Shown piece by piece: positions 1 through 10,220 of a DNA stretch of 64,000 bases. Location of the stretch: NCBI RefSeq assembly GCF_002289575.1, contig NZ_NTGA01000004.1:124001-188000 (forward strand), given 5' to 3'. The stretch is from Dietzia natronolimnaea (GTDB lineage: Bacteria; Actinomycetota; Actinomycetes; Mycobacteriales; Mycobacteriaceae). Numbering within the stretch: the first letter of the stretch is position 1; every line of letters begins with the position of its first letter. The translations under genes and the position numbers were made by a program. The notes beneath the pieces are model-generated. The model was given only the letters and a program-made list of their open reading frames with translations, had not been told where the DNA came from and did no database searches.

Positions 1-1731
1 GCGGCCGTCCACCGCCCGGGCGTCCTCCCGGTCGCGGGCGCGGTCACCACCACCATGACCCCGCACCCTGGAGGTGCGTCGCTGCAGGTGCACGCGCACA
101 CCGGTGACGGCGCCACGCAGTCCTTCACGCTCGTCGCCGAGTGTGCGGTGAGCGGTGGGACGCCGATCGATCCGGAGGACCAGCCGGGACCGCACTACGT
201 GTCGGCCGAGTCCGACGCGCCCGTCGTGGATGGTGACGACGACGACGAGGCGGACAACCGCTGGAGCCCGGACGGGAACGAGTCGATCGGCGAGCGCCTG
301 GCCCGGATCGTCGGCTCCTCGATGGGGTACAGCCCCGACGACCTACCGCGTGAGCTGCCCCTGCTGGACCTGGGCCTGGATTCGCTCATGGCCGTGCGCA
401 TCAAGAACCGGGTCGAGCACGAGTTCTCCATACCGCCGCTCGAGCTGCAGGCCATGCGGGACGCGTCGATGAACGACGTCGTGCAGATGGTGACGTTCGC
501 CGTGGAGAACCCGGACAAGGTGGGAGAGCTCGCGGACCAGCAGGCCCGCGGCGAGGGCGTGGTCGACGTGGCCGCCCTGCGCGGGGACTCGCCGGCGGCC
601 GCGGCAGGGGGTGCTGCCGGTGAGGCCGCCACGCCCGACGTCGCCATCGCCCCCCGGGACGACACCGAGCGGATGGCCTTCGGCGCGTGGGCCGTGGTCA
701 CCGGTACGGCGGCACCCGGGGTGACCGGGACGCTGCCCGCGCTCGACGACTCCACCCGGACGGCACTGGCCGAGCGGCTGTCGACCCGATGTGGCGGCGA
801 GATCACCGCCGAGCAGCTGGCCGGGGCCACGACGATCGCGGAGGTCGCCGACCTGCTGCGCCCGTTCACCGAGGTGGCGGTGGAGGGCAACATCCGCGTT
901 CTTCGCGAGGGTTCCACCGACAGCACACCCCTGTTCCTGTTCCACGCGGCCGGCGGATCGTCGTTCGTATACGAACCGCTGGTCGATCGGCTGGACGGTG
1001 ACACCCCGGTCTACGGCGTCGAGCGCACGGAGGGGCCGCTGGAGGAGAGGGCCGCCGGGTACCTGGACAGGATCCGGGAGATCGCCTCGGGGCGTCCCGT
1101 CGCGCTCGGCGGCTGGTCTTTCGGTGGCGCCCTGGCCGTCGAGGTCGCCCGTCAGTTGCGGGCCGCCGACGACGTCGTGGCGCTGGTGGCCCTCCTGGAC
1201 ACCGTGCAGCCGTCCGAGCCGATCCCGGACACTCTCGACGAGGCGGAGGCACGCTGGAAGCGCTACTCGAAGTTCGCCAAGCGCACCTACGGCCTGGACG
1301 TGGAGGTGCCGCGCGAGTTCCTCGCCGAGCACGGCGAGGACGGCGTACTGGGAATGCTCCTGGAGGGCCTGGGCGCCGAGGCGAACGCCATGGGTGGGGG
1401 CGTCATCGAGCACCAGCGGGCCAGCTTCGTCGACAACCGCATCCTGCAGAGCGCGGACCTGTCCACGTGGTCGGGAGTGGGTGCGGAGGTGCCGTTCGTG
1501 CTCTACCGTGCGGAGCGTATGCACGAGGGCGCCATCGAGCTCGAACCCCGCTACGCCCACGTCGACCGCGACGGTGGCTGGGCCCGGATCGTCTCCGATC
1601 TGGAGGTGGTCCAGCTCAAGGGTGACCACCTCGCGGTGGTCGACGAGCCGGTGGTCAGTACGGTCGGAAAGCACCTGGCGCGTCGACTCGTCGAGATCGA
1701 CGCGGGAGTACTGAAGGGATCGGACGCGTGA
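1..1731 (+). CDS. pks13: Pks13 polyketide synthase, C-terminal part (ACP and thioesterase); 5' end outside window
   Basis: The frame is open from the first base, so the gene starts upstream and only the last 576 codons are seen. Counting from the window edge, an acyl carrier domain has the phosphopantetheine motif [10 protein letters not shown] with Ser128, and a C-terminal thioesterase has the nucleophile motif GGWSFGG with Ser373. ACP followed by TE, with AccD4 next, is the known Pks13 end: the enzyme condenses the two fatty chains of mycolic acids and its TE transfers the product to trehalose. The linker between the domains (about 180-290) is Ala/Gly-rich. The stop overlaps the accD4 start by 4 bases (GTGA), so the two are probably translationally coupled. 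FadD32 would be expected upstream. Confidence 0.95.
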   Translation, partial: AAVHRPGVLPVAGAVTTTMTPHPGGASLQVHAHTGDGATQSFTLVAECAVSGGTPIDPEDQPGPHYVSAESDAPVVDGDDDDEADNRWSPDGNESIGERLARIVGSSMGYSPDDLPRELPLLDLGLDSLMAVRIKNRVEHEFSIPPLELQAMRDASMNDVVQMVTFAVENPDKVGELADQQARGEGVVDVAALRGDSPAAAAGGAAGEAATPDVAIAPRDDTERMAFGAWAVVTGTAAPGVTGTLPALDDSTRTALAERLSTRCGGEITAEQLAGATTIAEVADLLRPFTEVAVEGNIRVLREGSTDSTPLFLFHAAGGSSFVYEPLVDRLDGDTPVYGVERTEGPLEERAAGYLDRIREIASGRPVALGGWSFGGALAVEVARQLRAADDVVALVALLDTVQPSEPIPDTLDEAEARWKRYSKFAKRTYGLDVEVPREFLAEHGEDGVLGMLLEGLGAEANAMGGGVIEHQRASFVDNRILQSADLSTWSGVGAEVPFVLYRAERMHEGAIELEPRYAHVDRDGGWARIVSDLEVVQLKGDHLAVVDEPVVSTVGKHLARRLVEIDAGVLKGSDA

Positions 1732-3281
1732 CGGCTAGGACCACCGCGGAGAAGCTCGCTGAACTGCGGGTTAAGACCGAGCAGGCCCGCGACCCGGGCA
1801 GCGAGCGGGCCAGGGCCCGACGCGACGCCGCGGGCCACACCCCGCCGCGCGAGCGCATCGCGGAGTTGCTCGACGCGGGAAGCTTCGTGGAGATGGGCCA
1901 GCTGGCCAAGGCTCCGGGGAGCCCGGACAACCCGTTCGGGGACGGTGTGGTGACCGGTCGCGGCACCATCGACGGTCGCCCGGTGGCCGTGTACGCGCAC
2001 GACAACACGGTGTTCGGCGGGTCGGTCGGCGAGGGCTTCGGTAAGAAGGTCTGCGCCATCATGGACTTCGCGATCAAGGTCGGGTGCCCCATCATCGGCA
2101 TCAACGACTCCGGTGGCGCGCGAGTCCAGGACGCCGTGACCTCGCTGGCCTACTACTCGGAGATCTCCCGGCGCCAGTACCCGGCCTCCGGGTACGTGCC
2201 CCAGATCTCGATCATGCTGGGCAAGTGCGCGGGCGGCGCCGTCTACGCCCCCGCGACCACCGACTTCGTGATCGCGGTCCAGGACCAGGCGTACATGTTC
2301 GTCACCGGCCCCGACGTGATCCGGCAGGTCACCGGCGAGGACGTCACCATGGACGAACTCGGCTCGGCCCTGCAGCAGGCCAAGAACGGCAACGTCAACC
2401 ACGTGGCCGTGAGCGAGCACGACGCCTTCATGTACGTGCGTAACCTGCTGAGTTACCTGCCGTCCTCGGCGGCCGAGAAGGCACCGCGGATCAACCCGGG
2501 TCTCGAGGCGGAGACCACGGAGTCGGATCGTCAGCTGGACTCAATCATCCCGGACACGGACAACGCCGCGTACGACATGCACGACGTGCTCCTGCGGATG
2601 TTCGACGACGGCGAGTTCGTGGAGACCTCCGGACAGTTCGCGTCCAACATCATCACGGGCTTCGCCAGGGTCGACGGCGAGTCCGTCGGCGTCGTCGCCA
2701 ACCAGCCCCTGCACCTGTCGGGCGCGTTGGACATCGACGCGTCGGAGAAGGCGACGCGGCACATGATGCTGTGTGACGCCTACTCGATCCCGCTGGTCTA
2801 CGTGGTGGACACCCCCGGCTATCTCCCGGGCTTGCAGCAGGAGAAACTCGGCATCATCCACCGCGGGGCCAAGATGGGTTTCGCCGTGGTGGCGGCCTCG
2901 GTCCCCAAGGTCACGTTCGTCGTCCGCAAGGCCTACGGCGGCGCCTACGCCGTGATGGGGTCCAAGAACCTCGGCGGCGACCTCAACTTCGCCTGGCCCA
3001 CCGCACGCATCGCGGTGATGGGCGCCGAGGGCGCGGTGGACCTGCTGCAGCGTCGGCAGATCGAGGAGGCGGGCCCGGAAGAGGGTCCCAAGCTCCGCAA
3101 GCAGCTGATCGACATGTACAACGAGTTCATCGCGACCCCGTACTCGGCCGCCGAGCGCGGGTACATCGACGCGGTGATCGAGCCGTCGCAGACCCGTCTG
3201 GTGCTGCGCGGCGCGTTGGCCCAGCTGCGCGACAAGGTCCGCAACGAGCCCCCGCGCAAGCACCCCATCGCGCCGCTGTAG
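1728..3281 (+). CDS. accD4: Acyl-CoA carboxylase beta subunit AccD4 (carboxyltransferase)
   Basis: A 517-residue carboxyltransferase of the propionyl/acyl-CoA carboxylase beta family. The N-terminal crotonase-like half has [10 protein letters not shown] near residue 127 and the C-terminal half has [14 protein letters not shown] near residue 400; these Gly-Gly loops form the two oxyanion holes. In mycolate producers AccD4 works with AccA3 and AccD5 to carboxylate the long acyl-CoA that Pks13 uses as extender. The GTG start lies inside the last codons of pks13 (4-base overlap), and the order pks13-accD4 is the conserved one. Length is normal for the family. The gene ends 215 bases before the oppositely oriented emb gene. 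Confidence 0.95.
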   Translation: MTARTTAEKLAELRVKTEQARDPGSERARARRDAAGHTPPRERIAELLDAGSFVEMGQLAKAPGSPDNPFGDGVVTGRGTIDGRPVAVYAHDNTVFGGSVGEGFGKKVCAIMDFAIKVGCPIIGINDSGGARVQDAVTSLAYYSEISRRQYPASGYVPQISIMLGKCAGGAVYAPATTDFVIAVQDQAYMFVTGPDVIRQVTGEDVTMDELGSALQQAKNGNVNHVAVSEHDAFMYVRNLLSYLPSSAAEKAPRINPGLEAETTESDRQLDSIIPDTDNAAYDMHDVLLRMFDDGEFVETSGQFASNIITGFARVDGESVGVVANQPLHLSGALDIDASEKATRHMMLCDAYSIPLVYVVDTPGYLPGLQQEKLGIIHRGAKMGFAVVAASVPKVTFVVRKAYGGAYAVMGSKNLGGDLNFAWPTARIAVMGAEGAVDLLQRRQIEEAGPEEGPKLRKQLIDMYNEFIATPYSAAERGYIDAVIEPSQTRLVLRGALAQLRDKVRNEPPRKHPIAPL

Positions 3282-3303
3282 CCGACGCGCGGCAGCACGC
3301 CTG

Positions 3304-3336
3304 GGCCGGTCCGCTCTCTCCGGAGGCGGGCCGGCC
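3304..3336 (+). terminator. Hairpin after accD4
   Basis: An 11-bp stem (GGCCGGTCCGC with GCGGGCCGGCC, one G-T pair) closes an 11-base loop 23 bases after the accD4 stop and is followed by TTCGTCGT rather than a long T run. It is probably the terminator of pks13-accD4. Confidence 0.6.
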
Positions 3337-3391
3337 TTCGTCGTCCCCGACCCCTGGTAGTGCTGGCTGAACGTACGGTGTGCCGGGGCTT

Positions 3392-3415
3392 GTGTGATGT
3401 CCCGAGACATCACAC
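3392..3415. other. Perfect 10-bp inverted repeat of unknown role
   Basis: GTGTGATGTC and GACATCACAC flank the 4-base loop CCGA without a mismatch, between the two terminator-like hairpins of convergent genes. Operator, third terminator or insertion-sequence remnant are all possible. Confidence 0.4.
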
Positions 3416-3423
3416 CGACGACA

Positions 3424-3459
3424 AGGGGCAGCGCATCCCACGCGGGACGCGCTGCCCCT
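3424..3459 (-). terminator. Hairpin after the emb operon
   Basis: An 11-bp perfect stem (AGGGGCAGCGC with GCGCTGCCCCT) with a 14-base loop lies 37 bases beyond the stop of the leftward emb gene. It is the likely end of the dprE1-emb transcript. Confidence 0.6.
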
Positions 3460-3496
3460 GTGTCCGGGCCCTGGGGGCTCGGGCCGGTAGCCCGGA

Positions 3497-6400
3497 CTAG
3501 GACTCCGGGTCGGTCACGAGGATCGGGCCCTCGGGCTGCCACCAACCCCAGCGGGTCTCGGTCCCGGTGGTCACCTCGGCCGGCGCCGGCGGGTCCTCCT
3601 GGTAGGTCCCCAGCGGGGTGTACGCCTCGATGGAGCCCCAGTCCCGGTTCCAGTCGTGCCGCAGGTACGACGGGATCGTGCGGGCGCGCTGGGCGACCTC
3701 GATCCACCCGAGCGGGCCCCCCGACTCGTACGACTGCCACGTGCTGGTGGCGGCCACCGCCAGTGGACGGTCCGGGAGGATCCGGTACTCCGGCAGCTCG
3801 GCGACCCCCGCGTAGTGCGAGAACGGCCGCTGGCACGGGAACTGCAGGCTCACCGCCCAGTCCAGCATGACGGGAGACTCCGATCCGACGAGCTCCTGGA
3901 CCGTGACGAGCTCGGGCGCGCGCGGCGGGGTGATCGCCGCCCACTGGTCGGGGGTCAGGTCGTCGTCGTCGACCAGGATCCGCATGACGTCGGCCTCGGC
4001 CGGCACGTCCTGCATGTCGACCCGCAGGTTCCGCCAGGTGGGGGCGGGGCCGATGTCGAACGGCACGACGGGTTCTCCCACCACGTCGGCTCCGTCCCCG
4101 GCGGCGCGACCGAACTCGACGATGACCTCCTGCCCGTACTTGTACAGGCCGTCGGCGTCGTAGCGGCCGATCCGTCCGGCGGCCGAGATCACCAGGAGCG
4201 GGTGCGTCTCGCGGTTCTCCGGCAGCCGGTACCAGCCGGTCTCGAGGTTCGCCTCGCGCTGCGGCCCCACCAGGTACGACCCCAGCACCGGGGTGGTGGC
4301 CGGGTCGAGTCCGAAGGGAAGAGCGACGGTCGACTCGTTGACGCCCTCGGCGCCCTGGCCACCGGCGGTGCCGGCACTCTCGCCGGTGGTGACGGAGGGG
4401 CCGCCGCCGGGCTCCTGGGTGGTGTTGGCGGCACCGGGATCGGCCACCACCGCGTCCGCGGACAGGTCGGGTGCGACACCGTCCGGGGTGAACCCCGAGT
4501 TGTCGCCGGCCTCGATGGCCGCCGCGCGGTCCGCGGGGTCGATCGCGCCGTCCGGTCCGGGGGTCGCGGCGAGCGGGGTGAGCATGCCGGCGTTGGCGTC
4601 GGGCTCCACCAGGACGCGGTCGGCGAGCATGCACGGGTTCCCGGCCAGGGCCGAGAAGTTGCCGGCCGCGATCGTGTACGCCGGGTACTGCTTGTGGACC
4701 CCCTTGGCGAACGAGGCGACGGAGAACACGACGAGCAGACCCGCGACCACCGCGATGGGTGCGGCGGCGATCGTCCGCACCCGCCGCCGGCCCTCGCGCG
4801 TCCTGGGCGCCTGCGTGCCCACGTAGTCCTGCCTGAGATGCTGCCAGCCGGCATAGGCGAAGGTCAGGACCGCCAGACCCAGGAGCACGGTGGCCGCGTC
4901 GATGCCGCGGACACTGGGCGCCTTGTCCCACCAGGGGATGCCGTAGCTCGAGACGTACCACCAGCCGTTGGGTCCGGCGAAGGCCAGCGCGAGCACCACC
5001 AGGATGATCCCCAGGAACACGGTCCGGTTGCGGGCGGTGCGGACCGCGGACGCGGAGATGGCCATGGCGCCGAGCGCCGCGATCGCCGCGCCGATCCCCG
5101 CGTAGACACCGAAGTGGTGGGTCCACTTGGTGGGGGAGAACATCATGAAGAACGCGGTGCCCACCACCACACCGACCAGGCGCCAGACGGGCCCCGAGGC
5201 CGCGCCCGGGATCTTGCCGCGGCGCAGCAGGGTGCCGATCACCATGATGAGGCACAGCAGGACCAGCAACACCGGGAGTCGACGCGAGAGCGAGCCGTCG
5301 ACCGTCGGGATCATCAGGTAGTAGTAGCGGACGAACTCCTCGAACCAGTTCAGGTTGGGGCCGATCTCGCCGCGCACCCGGATGGCCTCGAGCACCGAGG
5401 CCAGGGACTGGATGCCGAAGACGCTGATGAGCACCATGGTCCCCGCGGCGAGCACCGGGGCGACCAGCGCGAGGTGAGACCCGACCTCGCGCCCGCGCAC
5501 CACGACGGTGCGCAGGACCGGGCGCAGTCCCATCACCAGCGCGGCGACGGCCATGAGTCCGGTGGGGCCGGTGGCCAGCGAGAACGAGGCGACGATCACC
5601 GCTATCGCGTACGGCAACATGCGTCGGGTCGCGATGGCGCGTTCGACGGAGACCCAGGTCAGCAGCGCGCCCAGGGCGATGACGGGCTCGGGCCGCAGGC
5701 CGTTGTTGAAGGCCATCCAGAAGGCCAGGAACACGGCGGCGGCGCTCCACACGACCACCGGGGTGGTGCGCGCGGCGCGGCCGAGCCGCGGCAGGACCTC
5801 GCGGCTGATGACGAGCCAGCACAGGATCGCGGCGACGAGCGCGGGCAGACGCATCCACGGGCTGGCGGTGGACACGTGCGCGAGCATCGTGAGCAGGTCG
5901 TAGTACGGGGAGCCGAACGGAGACTCCGGGACGCCGTACCAGCGGTAGTAGTTGGCCATGTAGCCGGCGGGGTCGGCGGCCCGGGCCATCGACATGATGT
6001 ACCCGTCATCGGAGGTGTTGCCGCCGATGAAATGCCACACACCGAGCGTGCCGATCACGGCCACGTCCGGTAGCCGGATCCTGAACCACCCGCGGGGCAG
6101 GAACCGGCGGGACCGGCGGCCGTCGGTCTGGTCGAGCCCGTGCAGGGCCCAGAGGGCCACAGCGGTGGCGATCAGCCCGATCACGATGGCGGCCCACTTG
6201 AGGGCGGTCGGGTCGGTGGTGAAGCGGGAATCGACCTCTACGGCCACCTCGAGGCCGTCGGGGACCACGGTGTCGGAGGGCAGGTCGGTGTAGATGCCCA
6301 CGACCATCGGTCGGAGGTCGTCGGCATCGACCCGGCGGGCGGCGTCGTCGATGCCCTCGAACTCCGCCTCGACGAAGGTCGGGGCGGCGGTCACGGTCAA

Positions 6401-6823
6401 CTGCGTGCAGTCCCCGGCGGCGACCTCCTCCCGCGGTGCGGAGACGATGACCCGGTTGCGGGAGACCACGTCGACCGTGTCCGCGGAGGCCCGGACGAAC
6501 AGTGCCCGGTCGCCGGCCTCCTCACCACCCGCCGGGGCGGTGGACAGCAGGATCCCGCCGTCGGCGGGCAGGTCCGCGACCAGGGTGCAGGGCACGGAGG
6601 CGGTGAACCGCTGGGGCGAGTGCGCCATCAGCGGCGCGGTCACCGAGTCGACCGATCCGTTCTGTGGCCACTGCACGCTCGATGTGGTCTGGGTGACCGG
6701 CAGGAACGGCAGGGAGAGGAAGCACAGAGTGCCCAGGAGGCCGCTGACGATGGCGACGAGGCGGAGCCTCGCGACACGGGCGTCGGCGGCGACCGGGCCG
6801 GAAGCAACGGTGGAGTCTGACAC
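3497..6823 (-). CDS. Emb-family arabinosyltransferase (distal copy)
   Basis: A 1108-residue membrane protein of the EmbA/B/C family, GT-C fold. It has an N-terminal TM and periplasmic domain (about 1-200), a multi-TM core, and a C-terminal periplasmic carbohydrate-binding domain from about residue 700. The catalytic loop reads NTSDDGY with Asp272-Asp273, matching the Asp299 motif of mycobacterial EmbB; Met279 aligns with EmbB Met306, the main ethambutol-resistance position. Such enzymes add arabinofuranose from decaprenyl-phosphoarabinose to arabinogalactan or lipoarabinomannan. The start is GTG, 22 bases after the paralogue ends, so both are co-transcribed. Which of EmbA, B or C it corresponds to cannot be decided here. 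Confidence 0.93.
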   Translation of the reverse strand: MSDSTVASGPVAADARVARLRLVAIVSGLLGTLCFLSLPFLPVTQTTSSVQWPQNGSVDSVTAPLMAHSPQRFTASVPCTLVADLPADGGILLSTAPAGGEEAGDRALFVRASADTVDVVSRNRVIVSAPREEVAAGDCTQLTVTAAPTFVEAEFEGIDDAARRVDADDLRPMVVGIYTDLPSDTVVPDGLEVAVEVDSRFTTDPTALKWAAIVIGLIATAVALWALHGLDQTDGRRSRRFLPRGWFRIRLPDVAVIGTLGVWHFIGGNTSDDGYIMSMARAADPAGYMANYYRWYGVPESPFGSPYYDLLTMLAHVSTASPWMRLPALVAAILCWLVISREVLPRLGRAARTTPVVVWSAAAVFLAFWMAFNNGLRPEPVIALGALLTWVSVERAIATRRMLPYAIAVIVASFSLATGPTGLMAVAALVMGLRPVLRTVVVRGREVGSHLALVAPVLAAGTMVLISVFGIQSLASVLEAIRVRGEIGPNLNWFEEFVRYYYLMIPTVDGSLSRRLPVLLVLLCLIMVIGTLLRRGKIPGAASGPVWRLVGVVVGTAFFMMFSPTKWTHHFGVYAGIGAAIAALGAMAISASAVRTARNRTVFLGIILVVLALAFAGPNGWWYVSSYGIPWWDKAPSVRGIDAATVLLGLAVLTFAYAGWQHLRQDYVGTQAPRTREGRRRVRTIAAAPIAVVAGLLVVFSVASFAKGVHKQYPAYTIAAGNFSALAGNPCMLADRVLVEPDANAGMLTPLAATPGPDGAIDPADRAAAIEAGDNSGFTPDGVAPDLSADAVVADPGAANTTQEPGGGPSVTTGESAGTAGGQGAEGVNESTVALPFGLDPATTPVLGSYLVGPQREANLETGWYRLPENRETHPLLVISAAGRIGRYDADGLYKYGQEVIVEFGRAAGDGADVVGEPVVPFDIGPAPTWRNLRVDMQDVPAEADVMRILVDDDDLTPDQWAAITPPRAPELVTVQELVGSESPVMLDWAVSLQFPCQRPFSHYAGVAELPEYRILPDRPLAVAATSTWQSYESGGPLGWIEVAQRARTIPSYLRHDWNRDWGSIEAYTPLGTYQEDPPAPAEVTTGTETRWGWWQPEGPILVTDPES

Positions 6824-6845
6824 GACGCCCGATTCTAGGCGACGG

Positions 6846-9800
6846 TCACTTCATGGGACCCGGCGTGGTCCAGCCCCACTGGACGGAACTGCTGCGCACG
6901 AGGTCCGCGGGCGTCGCCCCGGGGTCGAGGGGTTCGAACCGTTGGAGGGAACCCCAGTCCCGCGACCAGTCGTGGTCGAGGTAGGTGGGGACGGTGACGG
7001 CCTCCACCGTCTGGGTGGTCCACAGCAGTGGTCCGCCGCCGCCCGCGCTCTGCCACCAGTTCGCGGCGGCCGAGGACTCGCGGTCGGCGAGGATCCGGTA
7101 GCGGGGGATCTCTGCGACCCCGCCGTTGTGGACGAACGGGCGCTGACAGGGGAAGGCCAGGGCCACCACCCAGTCGACGAGCACCGGGTCGGTGTGGCCC
7201 ACGACCTCGTCGAGGGTGCGTAGCCGGGGGTTCCGGGGCGGGGTCACGGCGAGCCACCAGTCGGGGTCGAGGTTGCCGTCGGTCGCCACCACCCGGACGA
7301 CCTCGGCGTCGGAGGGGATCGACTCGAGGGGGATCCTGAGGTTGCGCCAGGCGGGGGCGGGACCGATGTCGACGGGGGTCGTGGAGCCCATGACCTCGAA
7401 GTCGGTGGGGCCCGCCGCGCCGACCCGGCCCGGTCGGCCGTACTCGATCGTCAGATCGCCGTTGCCGATGCGGCCGGCCGCGGCCATCACCAGCAGGGGG
7501 CTGTTGGGGCGGCGGGCGGGCAGCTCGTACCAGGCCGACGTGAGTTCGGCGGCGACCTGGGGACCGCGACGGTAGGAGCCCAGCACCGGTGTGGTGTCGG
7601 GGTCCAGGCCGAAGGGCAGCGCGACGGTGGAGCCGTTGACGGTGACCTCACCCCGGCCGCCGGTGGTGCCCGCGTCGACGCCGTCGCCCGGCTCGCGCTC
7701 GCCGGAGTCGGACAGGGCCAGTGACCCGGAGGACTCCGTGCTGTCGACCGTGATCGTGTCGGGCAGGCCGTTGGGGGCGAACCCGTTGACCACGCCCGCA
7801 CCCAGGGAGATCTCGGGCCCCGCGCCCACGGCTCTGAGCAGGCCGTCGTTGGAGTCCTCCTCGACCAGCACCGAGTCGGCGAGCGAACACGGCTCACCGC
7901 TGAGGGCGCGCAGGTTGGCGCGCCCGACCGTGTACGCCGGGGTCTGGACGAACACGGCGGTCACGGCGGAGACGAGTTCGAAGATCACGACGGAGAACGC
8001 CACGATCGTCAGTGGGGCGCCGTCGATGCCGGGGCCACGTCCGGCCCCGACCCGGCGGCGGTCGCGGGTCCGGGCGGCGGGGGTGTCCGGCCCCGACCGG
8101 CGGAAGGGCAGGGCCCGGGAGAACCTGCGGGCGACCGCCCCGTCGGGCGAGTCGGGCAGGATCCCGGCGTGGATGAGTCCGGCCACCAGCAGGCACACCA
8201 GGCCGCCGATGAACGCGACGTACTGGACCTGGACCCCCAGCACGTCGGGGAAGGTGTCGGAGAACGGGATGCCGTAATCGGAGACGTACCACCAGGTGTT
8301 GTTGGTCGCCGTGGACAGGCCCACGACGAGGCACAACGCGGCGCCGACGAGCCACCGGCTGCGGCGCAGCGAGACGGTCGAGGACCGCAGGGCGATCACC
8401 GCCAGGACGGCCAGCGCCCCGGCGAGCCCGGCGAACACCCCGAAGTGGTGGGTCCACTTGGTGGGGGTGAACACCAGGAACAGCAGTGAGCCGGCGATCA
8501 CGCCGATGAGCCGGCGGGACGGTCCGGCGGCGGCCCCGGGGATCCTGCCGCGGCGCAGCATCACGGCCGTGACGAGCGCGAGGCACATCAGCATGAGCAG
8601 GACGGGGAAGCGCCGGGCCACACCACCGTCGGCGGACACCCCGAACAACGCCTCCCAGCGGTCCTTCTCCCCGTACCAGGGAAGGCTCGGGCCGAGCTCG
8701 GTGCGGATGCGGGTGGCCTCGAGGACGGCGGCGAGGGTCTGGTCGGCGAACACCGTGTAGAGCAGGGCCAGTCCCACCGCGAGGACCGGACCGAGGATGG
8801 GGGCCCAGCCGACCACCAGGGCGCGGCGGCGGACCATGCGGACGAACTCGCGTGCGCCCGCGGCCAGGGCGGCCACACACATGAGCCCGGTCGGCCCGGC
8901 CCCGAGGGAGAACGCGGCCACCCCGATCGCGGCGACGCCCGGGACGAGCCTGCGCGTGGCGATGGACCGCTCCACGAGCGACCAGGTGAGCAGCGCGCCC
9001 AGCGCGATCACGGGCTCGGGCCGCAGTCCGTTGTTGAACGCCATCCAGAAGGCCAGGAAGAGCGCGGCGCCCGTCCAGCGCGGCCGGTGCCAGGTGCGGG
9101 CGAGCCGGCCCAGGCGCGGGACCACCTCCCGGCTGATGATCAGCCACGCCAGGATGCCGCACGCCAGGGTGGGCAGGCGCATCCACGGGCTCGCGGTGGA
9201 CACCTCGGCGAACAACCGCAGGATCTCGTAGTACCAGCCCACGGGCGACTCGGGGGATCCGAGCCAGCGGTAGTAGTTGGCCATGTACCCGCTGGGTCCG
9301 GCCGACCGGGCCATGGTGAGGAGGTAGCCGTCGTCGGAGGTGTTGGCGCCGACGAGGTGCCAGAACCCCAGGACGCCCACCACCACGCCGTCCACCGCCG
9401 ACAACCGGGTCCACGAGCGGGGGACGAACCGGCGGTCGGACCGTCCGTCGATCCCGTCGAGGCGGTGCAGGAACACCACCGAGGCGAGGGTGGCCAGGAC
9501 CCCGAGCACCATCAACGCCAGCTTGAGCGCCGTGGGGCTGGAGGAGTAGCGGGAGTCGACGGTGATCTCCACCGTCGACTCGCCCAGCCCGTCGGGCGCG
9601 GAGGTGGGCGTGAGGTCCGTGAACACCCCTGTCACCTGCGGGCGCATGGTTCCCGGGACGGCCGCGCTGACCGGGTCCTGGCCGTTCTCGTCGTCGTCCC
9701 CGCCCTGGCCCCCGACCTCGGACAGGCCGGTGAGCTCGGCCACCAGCACCCCGACCTCGGCCCTGACCCGCAGCGACTCGCAGGCCGGGTCCCGGAGGGT

Positions 9801-10208
9801 GGACAGGGGGACCGAGAGCAGGGTGGTGTTGCGGACCGCCACCTCGATGGCGGGGTCCCCCGCGGCGTCGGCGGAGCGTTGCACCACGAGGCCGTCGGAG
9901 ATCCGACCGGGTGCGCCCTCGGGCAGGGTCGAGAACACGATCGTGTCGTCGGGAACCTGCGACAACGGGCCACACGGTGCGGTGATGGTCAGGTCGAGCG
10001 GTCTCCCGGAGACCAGCGGCGCGGTGACGGAGGCGTAGTCGGGTCCGGCGGTCCAGCGCACCTCGGTGGTGTCCTGGTGGACCGGGAGGAACCCGGACAG
10101 GATCGCCAGGAACGCGCCGAGGAAGCCGGTGATCACGGCCAGCCGTCGGTCGCGGTCCATCCCCGGGTAGGGGTGCCGCCCGAGGGGGCGCCGGTCGCTC
10201 GCCGTCAC
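6846..10208 (-). CDS. Emb-family arabinosyltransferase (proximal copy)
   Basis: A 1120-residue paralogue of the next gene with the same architecture: N-terminal TM, periplasmic domain, GT-C membrane core and C-terminal carbohydrate-binding domain. The motif NTSDDGY places the catalytic pair at Asp292-Asp293, and Met299 aligns with the EmbB Met306 ethambutol position. An acidic insert (GGQGGDDDENGQDP) at about residues 168-181 is absent from the paralogue. It follows aftA by 12 bases. Two Emb genes differ from the three usual in mycobacteria and the single one in corynebacteria. Division of labour between the copies cannot be read from sequence. Confidence 0.93.
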   Translation of the reverse strand: MTASDRRPLGRHPYPGMDRDRRLAVITGFLGAFLAILSGFLPVHQDTTEVRWTAGPDYASVTAPLVSGRPLDLTITAPCGPLSQVPDDTIVFSTLPEGAPGRISDGLVVQRSADAAGDPAIEVAVRNTTLLSVPLSTLRDPACESLRVRAEVGVLVAELTGLSEVGGQGGDDDENGQDPVSAAVPGTMRPQVTGVFTDLTPTSAPDGLGESTVEITVDSRYSSSPTALKLALMVLGVLATLASVVFLHRLDGIDGRSDRRFVPRSWTRLSAVDGVVVGVLGFWHLVGANTSDDGYLLTMARSAGPSGYMANYYRWLGSPESPVGWYYEILRLFAEVSTASPWMRLPTLACGILAWLIISREVVPRLGRLARTWHRPRWTGAALFLAFWMAFNNGLRPEPVIALGALLTWSLVERSIATRRLVPGVAAIGVAAFSLGAGPTGLMCVAALAAGAREFVRMVRRRALVVGWAPILGPVLAVGLALLYTVFADQTLAAVLEATRIRTELGPSLPWYGEKDRWEALFGVSADGGVARRFPVLLMLMCLALVTAVMLRRGRIPGAAAGPSRRLIGVIAGSLLFLVFTPTKWTHHFGVFAGLAGALAVLAVIALRSSTVSLRRSRWLVGAALCLVVGLSTATNNTWWYVSDYGIPFSDTFPDVLGVQVQYVAFIGGLVCLLVAGLIHAGILPDSPDGAVARRFSRALPFRRSGPDTPAARTRDRRRVGAGRGPGIDGAPLTIVAFSVVIFELVSAVTAVFVQTPAYTVGRANLRALSGEPCSLADSVLVEEDSNDGLLRAVGAGPEISLGAGVVNGFAPNGLPDTITVDSTESSGSLALSDSGEREPGDGVDAGTTGGRGEVTVNGSTVALPFGLDPDTTPVLGSYRRGPQVAAELTSAWYELPARRPNSPLLVMAAAGRIGNGDLTIEYGRPGRVGAAGPTDFEVMGSTTPVDIGPAPAWRNLRIPLESIPSDAEVVRVVATDGNLDPDWWLAVTPPRNPRLRTLDEVVGHTDPVLVDWVVALAFPCQRPFVHNGGVAEIPRYRILADRESSAAANWWQSAGGGGPLLWTTQTVEAVTVPTYLDHDWSRDWGSLQRFEPLDPGATPADLVRSSSVQWGWTTPGPMK

Positions 10209-10220
10209 AGTGGGGTCACC

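Noticed and set aside
2541-5858. 1105-codon open frame on the minus strand
   Set aside because: It runs antisense to accD4 and out of frame through the emb gene; composition is Arg/Gly/Pro-rich and no domain is seen. Long shadow frames are expected at this GC content.
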